DNA from: Andalucia godoyi
Lineage: Eukaryota; Discoba; Jakobea; Jakobida; Andaluciidae
DNA length: 64,000 nucleotides
Assembly: GCA_009859145.1 (NCBI GenBank)
Contig: VRVR01000004.1
Location: 248,001-312,000 of the forward strand
Reading direction: 5' to 3'
Below are positions 57,987 through 64,000 of this stretch, one piece after another. Position 1 is the first letter of the stretch; the number at the start of each line of letters is the position of its first letter. Below the pieces are notes generated by a model, which was not told the origin of the DNA, did no database searches, and saw nothing but the letters and a program-made list of their open reading frames with translations. The translations under genes and the position numbers were made by a program.

Positions 57987-58845
57987 TGCCTTTCTTCTTT
58001 TCTTCCACCCGTCTTGCTGCCACCGTCAATTTCTTGGAATCTTGTTTGTAAAATGTGTCGTTTTTAAAAAAATTACATTGGTTCCAGTTAGTCTCGTAGC
58101 GCAAGCATATTACGAGGCGGAGTGTGTCGATCGTGTCGTACTTTAGAGTTTTAAAAAATGATAATAATATTAAAAATTAAATTTAGCGAATCCACAACGA
58201 TTAAAAAAACAAAACAGACGGTAAATATGTTTCCAAATCATCAGTCTTGAAACAGAGAGTGTTCTACCGTTCTCCCCTCATCTTGCCAATCTTTCCTTTC
58301 ATATTTTAATTACATTAAAAATTAAATTAAAAAAAAAAGGAAGAAGACATAACAAAAAGAGAAGGAAAGAATACGACTCTCAAAGATGAAGGGCTTCAAG
58401 CACGATAAAGACGATATTGGAGGTTGTGTTAATGTCGCGTCGCTGTAACGCTGCAGTCGAACGAGAATGTCGAAGGAAGCTGACTAGGCTCACGCATTTT
58501 AAGAGAAAGCCACCAAAACGGCAGCGTAAGAAAAGAAAAAGGGGAAGAAGAAAAAAGAGGAAGATAATACAAACAAAATAAATGAGAAATAAATGAGAAA
58601 AGGCAAAGCAAGCAAATGCGCGACAGGTTTGAAAACTCCAGATAAAGGTCGACGTTCTTCAACGACCAAACAGGACAGTAGAAAAGAGTCTGCTTCGACG
58701 TTCCATATTCTGAAAATGAGCTCCTCTTGATGTTGATGGCCTGAATGCGAGAGCCCGGAGAGCGGATGTGCACAGTTTCACGCCCGCTGACAAGCACAAG
58801 TCACAGCGAATTTCCGATCAGCAGCAGATATTCCTCAAAGTGCAA
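57987..58845. other. 859-bp AT-rich intergenic region
   Basis: Strongly AT-rich with A-runs at 58030-58370. A short stem CTCGTA/TACGAG occurs at about 58094-58117. A 122-codon minus-strand frame (58797-58429) begins with GTG and is F/L/S-rich, and I do not call it. The last part is probably the leader of the secreted protein. Confidence 0.45.
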
Positions 58846-60408
58846 ATGAAGAACGCGCCAATGATTGTGACGCGGTTTGCATGGCTGGTGCTGTGTATGC
58901 TGAGTGTTTCGGCAGTCCAGAAGGTGCGATGTGCGGCGGAGGATCCTGCGGATGTGATCCCAGAATGCGACTGGGTTGTTCGAGGAGGAAATATGCGTCG
59001 AACTCTTTCGTGCCGGTCTTCGCAACCTGCTTCTGCATTTAAATTCCAGTCACGTCCGTATCCCGACCCCAACATACCCTATGACCATCCGCTGTGCTCG
59101 AAGCAGTATCCCGACCCTGATTGTCCAGTGCAGTGTCGGAGCTACTACTCTGCGTCATGGCAATCGAGCACGATTGGCATATCTGGAGAGTTTATCCTGG
59201 TGGAATTGACTGTCAGTGGATACGGTTCTCCGGACAAGACCAACTTCCAGGTGTATTCTGCACCGATTGTGCTGGGTTTCAACGGCTCCGTGATCACTTC
59301 GCTGACGGACTGGGGATACTATAACACATTCACTTGGGCCGGGATCGTAATCCCGCAGCCCTTTCTTGATCGAAAGGGCAGACTTGTATGGGGCAGCGCA
59401 TGGGTGCAGTCTGATGACGATCAGTTCACCGTCGTTGTACCCTCTGGATACAAACAACCTCCGTATGTGTGGACCATTGAAGACGACTACCCTCGCAAAC
59501 GCTGGTTTGCTACACAGCCCAACATTGTCGGCGACACTGTGCTCTACACGGACTCCCACACCTACCCATCTTACTCGGGGCCGCCACAAATGCGAGATCT
59601 GTCGACCGGAAAACAGTTGTTCACGGGCCAGAACGCGACGGTCCCATTCGCCAATGGCTTAGAGTTTTTCAAAATCCGGCTGCCTGGCGCCCCGGAAGAT
59701 ATGATTCTTGCCACGTCCACTTCTCCCTACTCGATTTCCGGATTCAGCATGGATCTCTCGCGTACACTCCTTACGTTCCGACTGCCGTGGATCTCTAACG
59801 GATGGCGGCTCATTGCCATCGACGACACTGTCGGCGTTCTGTACGCATGGTCCTACGGCCTAGCAGGCGGTGTGGATGCTCAGGTATTTGCAGTCGATCT
59901 GTCGAATGGAGCTGTGATGTGGAACCAGACATATACTCCAAACGACTGGGACGGAGTCGAGTCGATGTTTGTGATTCCCGGATTTGGTCTCGTGACGATA
60001 TCTGCGACAATCAGCTACTCCCCAGTTCCGAAGAACGTCGTACGAGTGTTTGCACTGAAAGACGGTGCCACACTGTGGACGCTTTCATCAGTTGATTTTG
60101 CATGGACGGGCGGAGCTGTCGGACTGTCTCACCGCAAGATTGCCATTCCTCGGTTAGGTCAGTCCAAGCCGTACACATCCATTGTGGACGGGGTGACCGG
60201 TAAGGAACTCATGCAGTGTCCAGGTCTTCCGTATGCCGGCTCCGGATATGGCTACGCTCTGAGTTTGTCGGCGGTTGAAACTTCGGATGGGCTGACGGTG
60301 TTCCTATACACTACTCTCGTATATGATTCCCAGTCGGCATCGTACATCCCTCATTTGCAAGCCGTCACTTGCCAGATCCCATGGTCCACAATCGGTTCTA
60401 CCGCATAA
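58846..60408 (+). CDS. Secreted protein, PQQ-like beta-propeller
   Basis: 520 aa from the ATG at 58846, which opens a signal peptide (FAWLVLCMLSVSAVQ). A Cys-rich N-terminal region (about 35-100) is followed by repeated beta-sheet blades with W/D motifs resembling PQQ-propeller blades, such as VFAVDLSNGAVMWNQTYT and VFALKDGATLWTL (about 340-440). There is no membrane segment or GPI-type tail, so it is secreted or vacuolar. No enzyme motif is seen. The propeller class is inferred from the blade pattern only. Confidence 0.6.
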   Translation: MKNAPMIVTRFAWLVLCMLSVSAVQKVRCAAEDPADVIPECDWVVRGGNMRRTLSCRSSQPASAFKFQSRPYPDPNIPYDHPLCSKQYPDPDCPVQCRSYYSASWQSSTIGISGEFILVELTVSGYGSPDKTNFQVYSAPIVLGFNGSVITSLTDWGYYNTFTWAGIVIPQPFLDRKGRLVWGSAWVQSDDDQFTVVVPSGYKQPPYVWTIEDDYPRKRWFATQPNIVGDTVLYTDSHTYPSYSGPPQMRDLSTGKQLFTGQNATVPFANGLEFFKIRLPGAPEDMILATSTSPYSISGFSMDLSRTLLTFRLPWISNGWRLIAIDDTVGVLYAWSYGLAGGVDAQVFAVDLSNGAVMWNQTYTPNDWDGVESMFVIPGFGLVTISATISYSPVPKNVVRVFALKDGATLWTLSSVDFAWTGGAVGLSHRKIAIPRLGQSKPYTSIVDGVTGKELMQCPGLPYAGSGYGYALSLSAVETSDGLTVFLYTTLVYDSQSASYIPHLQAVTCQIPWSTIGSTA

Positions 60409-60787
60409 TTAATTTGATTAATTAAAAAAAAAAGGGTAGTAAAAATGACGATGTTCCTCCGCCTCCCCCGTTCTTCGAGAAGTAGTGAGAATCACCGCCG
60501 TGATAAGTTGGCATCTGCTCTCTCACGTCTTTCCAGACGAGCCTGCAGTGTCGCAAACGGCTGCGTCTGCGGAAAAGTGCGGACGAACGTAAAACGCACC
60601 TCCTCGTTTTCATTTTCCCCTCTAGGCATGCCGTTCTTCAACTCCCGTTTCCAGTTTTATTTTATTTATTACTTTTTATTATATATATATATTGGTCCTT
60701 CTTTTTTGTCCTTCTGCCATTCTTTTTTCCGTTCTTATTCGAACAAAAAGGATTTTTCAAAAAACAAAAAGAGCAAACATAGCAAAA
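60409..60787. other. Intergenic region upstream of acetyl-CoA synthetase
   Basis: 379 bp, T-rich with a TATATATATATA stretch at about 60680-60692. It includes the probable acetyl-CoA synthetase leader. The reading frame upstream of 60788 is low-complexity. Confidence 0.45.
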
Positions 60788-62824
60788 ATGTCCACTATCT
60801 CTGGAGATGATCCGTTGACTGCGACGTATTTCCCTGCTACGGAAGCGTCGGTGTCTGGTTATGTGTCTTCAATGGCCGAGTATGAACGGCTGCACAAAGA
60901 GTCGATTTGTTCTCCGTCGACGTTCTGGTCGAAGATTGCACAGACATTTCATTGGAAAACCCCGTTTTCCGCAGACAAGGTGTGCTCTGCGAATCTGGAC
61001 ATGAACAATGGACCCATTAAGATCCAGTGGTTTTATGATGGCGAGACAAACATCTGCTACAATGCAGTCGACCGACATGTTCTTGGTGGAAACGGTGACC
61101 GTCCTGCATTTCTGTTTGAGGGAAACGATACGTTCGAGTCGTACTCCATGACGTACGCGCAGGTGTATTCGCGCGTATGCAAATTCGCAAATGTGCTCAA
61201 GAAACATGGAGTGAAGAAGGGCGATCGTGTGAATATTTACATGCCAATGGTTCCGGAGCTTGCGATTTCAATGCTTGCGTGTGCAAGAATTGGTGCGGTG
61301 CACTCTGTGATTTTTGGTGGGTTTTCTGCGGATTCGGTGGCAGATCGCATTTTCGATGCTGAGTCCAAAGTCGTGATCACGGCAGATGGCACGATGCGTG
61401 GATCCAAGCACGTGCCTCTCAAGGCCGTCATTGACCAGGCGATTTTGGAACGGTGTTCTTTTGTGGAAAAAGTCTTGGTGTGGCCGCGATTGGCAAGACC
61501 AGGTCACATGTGTCATTGCAACACGGTGCCGGCACATCACTGGGTGGAATCGCGTGATTTTGATCTTGCGCTCGAGGAAGAATCCGTGTCGGATGAATGT
61601 CCTGTGGAATGGGTGGGTGCTGAAGAGCCGCTGTTTATGCTGTATACCTCGGGATCCACTGGAAAGCCAAAGGGCGTGGTGCATACAGTAGGCGGATACA
61701 TGGTGGGAACCGCAACGACGTTCAAAATCGCGTTTGATTATCATGCAGATCGCAACGATGTGTACTGGTGCACTGCCGACTGCGGATGGATCACTGGACA
61801 TTCGTATGTTTGCTATGGACCGATGCTGAACTGTGCAACACAGGTCATTTTCGAAGGCATTCCGACGCACCCGACCCCGCATCGAAACTGGGAGATCATC
61901 GAGAAACACAAGGTGACGCATTTTTACACGGCACCGACTGCCATTCGGTCGCTCATGCGCCTCGGAGACTCATTCCCCAAGCGACATAATATGAAGTCGC
62001 TCAAGGTTCTCGGATCTGTTGGGGAACCGATCAACCCTGCTGCATGGGTTTGGTACCACAACGTCATTGGCGGCGGAAGGTGCCCCGTTGTGGATACGTA
62101 TTGGCAGACGGAGACTGGTTCGTTTGTCTTGACTCCGATTGCGTCCGCGACTCCGCTGAAGCCCGGCTCCGCGACTCTCCCATTTTTTGGCATTCAGGCC
62201 GTCGTGCTTGATGAAAAGGGTGCGGAAATGGAAGGAGAGTGCGATAACGGATACTTGTGTTTGAAGGGCGCGTGGCCATCGATGATGCGAACCGTGTGGG
62301 GAGATCATGCCCGCTTTGAACGCACATATTTTGAAACATTCAAGGGGTATTACCTTACCGGCGACGGATGCAAGAGAGACAAGGATGGCTACATCACGGT
62401 CACGGGGCGCATTGATGACTGTATGAACGTTTCGGGCCATCGAATTGGGTCTCAGGAAATTGAGTCGGTTCTTGTGTCGCATCCTGCGATTGCCGAGGCT
62501 GCCGTGGTTCCTCGGGAACATAACATCAAGGGCCAGTGCATCTACGCCTATGTAACTCCTAAACAAGGCTTTGAATTCAACGATCATCTGAAGCGCGAAC
62601 TGAACAGTCTGGTCCGAACTGTTATTGGTCCTTTTGCTACCCCAGATTTCATCCACGATGCGTCCTGTGGGCTTGTAAAGACTCGTTCTGGAAAGGTGGT
62701 TCGCCGCATTCTCCGGAAGATCGCAAATCACGAAGAAGCTTCTGGTCTCGGTGATACCAGCACTCTTGCTGAGCCAGCAGTGGTGGAAGAACTGATCAAG
62801 AGCCGGCCGACTACTCGTCTCTAA
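60788..62824 (+). CDS. ACS: Acetyl-CoA synthetase (AMP-forming)
   Basis: 678 aa from the ATG at 60788 (context AAAAATGTC). The ANL-superfamily motifs are present: YTSGSTGKPKGVVHT (P-loop, about 285), DTYWQTETGSFVLTP (acetate-pocket and adenine motif, about 435), the hinge YYLTGDGCKRDKDGY and the catalytic-lysine motif TRSGKVVRRILRK near residue 635. The W residue in the pocket (...YWQTETG) fits acetate rather than longer acids. There is no obvious mitochondrial presequence, so a cytosolic or nuclear enzyme making acetyl-CoA is likely. The gene is intron-free. Confidence 0.95.
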   Translation: MSTISGDDPLTATYFPATEASVSGYVSSMAEYERLHKESICSPSTFWSKIAQTFHWKTPFSADKVCSANLDMNNGPIKIQWFYDGETNICYNAVDRHVLGGNGDRPAFLFEGNDTFESYSMTYAQVYSRVCKFANVLKKHGVKKGDRVNIYMPMVPELAISMLACARIGAVHSVIFGGFSADSVADRIFDAESKVVITADGTMRGSKHVPLKAVIDQAILERCSFVEKVLVWPRLARPGHMCHCNTVPAHHWVESRDFDLALEEESVSDECPVEWVGAEEPLFMLYTSGSTGKPKGVVHTVGGYMVGTATTFKIAFDYHADRNDVYWCTADCGWITGHSYVCYGPMLNCATQVIFEGIPTHPTPHRNWEIIEKHKVTHFYTAPTAIRSLMRLGDSFPKRHNMKSLKVLGSVGEPINPAAWVWYHNVIGGGRCPVVDTYWQTETGSFVLTPIASATPLKPGSATLPFFGIQAVVLDEKGAEMEGECDNGYLCLKGAWPSMMRTVWGDHARFERTYFETFKGYYLTGDGCKRDKDGYITVTGRIDDCMNVSGHRIGSQEIESVLVSHPAIAEAAVVPREHNIKGQCIYAYVTPKQGFEFNDHLKRELNSLVRTVIGPFATPDFIHDASCGLVKTRSGKVVRRILRKIANHEEASGLGDTSTLAEPAVVEELIKSRPTTRL

Positions 62825-63185
62825 AAACAGCGTCTTTGGCTGTTTCATTTCGATTTCGATTTCAACCACATTCAATCCCGCTTCATTGTTTGTTTTGTGT
62901 TAGTCTCCCTTTCGCGCTCTTCATAGCGATGTGGTTTTTGCATTAAAAAGGTAAAGATAAGACAAGAAAAGTCGTGCTCACATCCCTTCACTCTTCATGC
63001 TTTGTTTGCCGATCTTCTGTAGTAAACTGAGATAACCTGTGGCACCCTTTGTCGGAATTCTGTGAATCGTTTTTTTAATTAAAAAAATGGCAGCGCCATT
63101 GCATAGTGCCCATTCTGTTTTGCGCTGAGCACAAAGAGAGGTCGTGGCGGAATTCCATTTTTGGAGCATTGGAGCGTTTGCGGGA
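62825..63185. other. Intergenic region, nothing supported
   Basis: 361 bp. T-rich start is the probable acetyl-CoA synthetase 3' UTR (repeated TTTCGAT), followed by the leader of the small membrane protein. Confidence 0.45.
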
Positions 63186-63584
63186 ATGTCGGAACGAAGT
63201 AAACTGAGTACTGCAAAGAATATTTTCAAGTATTTCATCAGTCCTATTATTATCGGGTACGGTATGTCTGTCTGATATTTTAAACATCCTGTCGATTACG
63301 CACAGTTTCTTGCGGCCCGGCGCCCCGATGTGCTGACCCTAGTTTTGTCTTGTGCTTCTTTTTTCTTTCTCTTCTTCTCTCCCTTCTTATTTTGATTGTT
63401 CGACCCCACAGTGATTATGAAAGGGACCAATCTGATTTCGCCCCAGAAGATTGAAGGTGCTTCCGAGTATTCGCGGAACGTGTCCAGACACAACAAGGAG
63501 GCCTTGCAGACTGTTCTGACCGATATCAAAACTCGACTCGACGATGAAAAGGAAAAGAAGAACAGGCCAACAGCAAGTGTTTAA
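63186..63584 (+). CDS. Small single-pass membrane protein (2 exons)
   Basis: I join exon 1 (63186-63261) to exon 2 (63412-63584) across a 150-bp GTATGT...CAG intron in phase 1, giving 82 aa. The chain has a basic N terminus (MSERSKLSTAKN), one membrane span (about 14-30, IFKYFISPIIIGY and continuing over the junction), then a charged helix (SEYSRNVSRHNKEALQTVL) and a Lys-rich tail. Size and topology resemble small mitochondrial inner-membrane assembly factors such as Cbp4/UQCC3, but sequence similarity is too weak to name it. Consistency of the GTATGT donor and CAG acceptor supports the model. Confidence 0.6.
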
Positions 63585-64000
63585 AAACCAACCACGTTCT
63601 TCCTCTGAGAGATTGAGAAGCCAAGGAAAAAAAAAGGGTCATTAATTTTATGTATAGCGCATTGTAAGGAATAAGAAAAGATGAATACATTTCTAGGATA
63701 TAAATCTCGGGAAAGAAATCGGGAAAGAAAAAAGAAAAGAACAGAGCACACCCCCCTCTGAGTAAATCGTTAAAACGTCTCGACAGAATTCGCAAATGAA
63801 TATCTTCAAAACAGATCACAAGAACCATGCACGGACTCCCTCCCCCATCCGAGAAGGCAGTTTGCTATCATGCGACAACGAAGAACAAGGGAAACCATCA
63901 CAAACCAACCAAAAACCATTGCAGACATCACCACACATACACGCACCGAAAACCACAAACACGCAAAACAACAGAAGAGAAAGAACGGCCAACAGCGAGA
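63585..64000. other. Right-end intergenic region
   Basis: 416 bp, AC/A-rich towards the window end (from about 63890). Minus-strand frames here are F/S/L-rich and not credible. The window may end within a UTR of the next gene. Confidence 0.4.

Noticed and set aside
58429-58797. Minus-strand 122-codon frame
   Set aside because: Begins with GTG, is F/L/S-rich and overlaps the leader of the secreted protein.

Overview
This window is nuclear DNA of a flagellated, mostly heterotrophic-looking eukaryotic microbe. Genes lie 50-900 bp apart on both strands. Most long reading frames are uninterrupted, and the few introns are short and sit near the 5' ends of genes. Spliceosomal introns, a tRNA-Lys, cytosolic eL30, NOC3, IMP4 and ALG2 show that it is eukaryotic. 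Axonemal or intraflagellar-transport proteins (DNAI7/CASC1, KAP3, a CFAP144/FAM183-like protein, MORN5) and a probable HAP2/GCS1 gamete fusogen show a lineage with cilia and sex. The HAP2-like gene argues against a fungus, and the Zn2Cys6 transcription factor together with the scarcity of introns argues against an animal. I cannot name the species.

Layout. 1-12 kb: 3' end of DNAI7, a small protein with three IPDY-SWS motifs, NOC3, a metallophosphoesterase, and a giant NT-C2/coiled-coil/NPF protein. 12.5-16 kb: an unknown helical protein, RAD51C and a UBXN11-like SEP/UBX protein. 16.4-26.6 kb: class I PI3-kinase, a propeller-like unknown protein, an MRP-type ABCC transporter and a CDC25/Ych1-like rhodanese phosphatase. 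26.76-28.75 kb: a Tc1/mariner-IS630-type transposon with perfect 90-bp terminal inverted repeats and a frameshifted transposase, abutting a 186-N assembly gap. 29-38.4 kb: a Zn2Cys6 factor, MPP-alpha, one copy of a dispersed repeat, tRNA-Lys(CTT) and the HAP2-like gene. 38.6-47.9 kb: ALG2, FAD glycerol-3-phosphate dehydrogenase, a small unknown protein, eL30, an hSac2-like protein and IMP4. 48-54 kb: a Myb/SANT factor, the second copy of the dispersed repeat and KAP3. 54.8-64 kb: a PNPOx-like protein, CFAP144-like, MORN5, an mS35-like mitochondrial ribosomal protein, a secreted PQQ-propeller-like protein, acetyl-CoA synthetase and a small single-pass membrane protein.

The genes do not form a pathway cluster. 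Recurrent themes are the cilium (DNAI7, KAP3, CFAP144, MORN5), mitochondria (MPP-alpha, GPD2, mS35), ribosome biogenesis (NOC3, IMP4, eL30) and membrane traffic or lipid signalling (PI3K, NT-C2/NPF protein). Gene starts below are set to ATG codons. Reading frames beginning at GTG or TTG were trimmed or joined to upstream exons.
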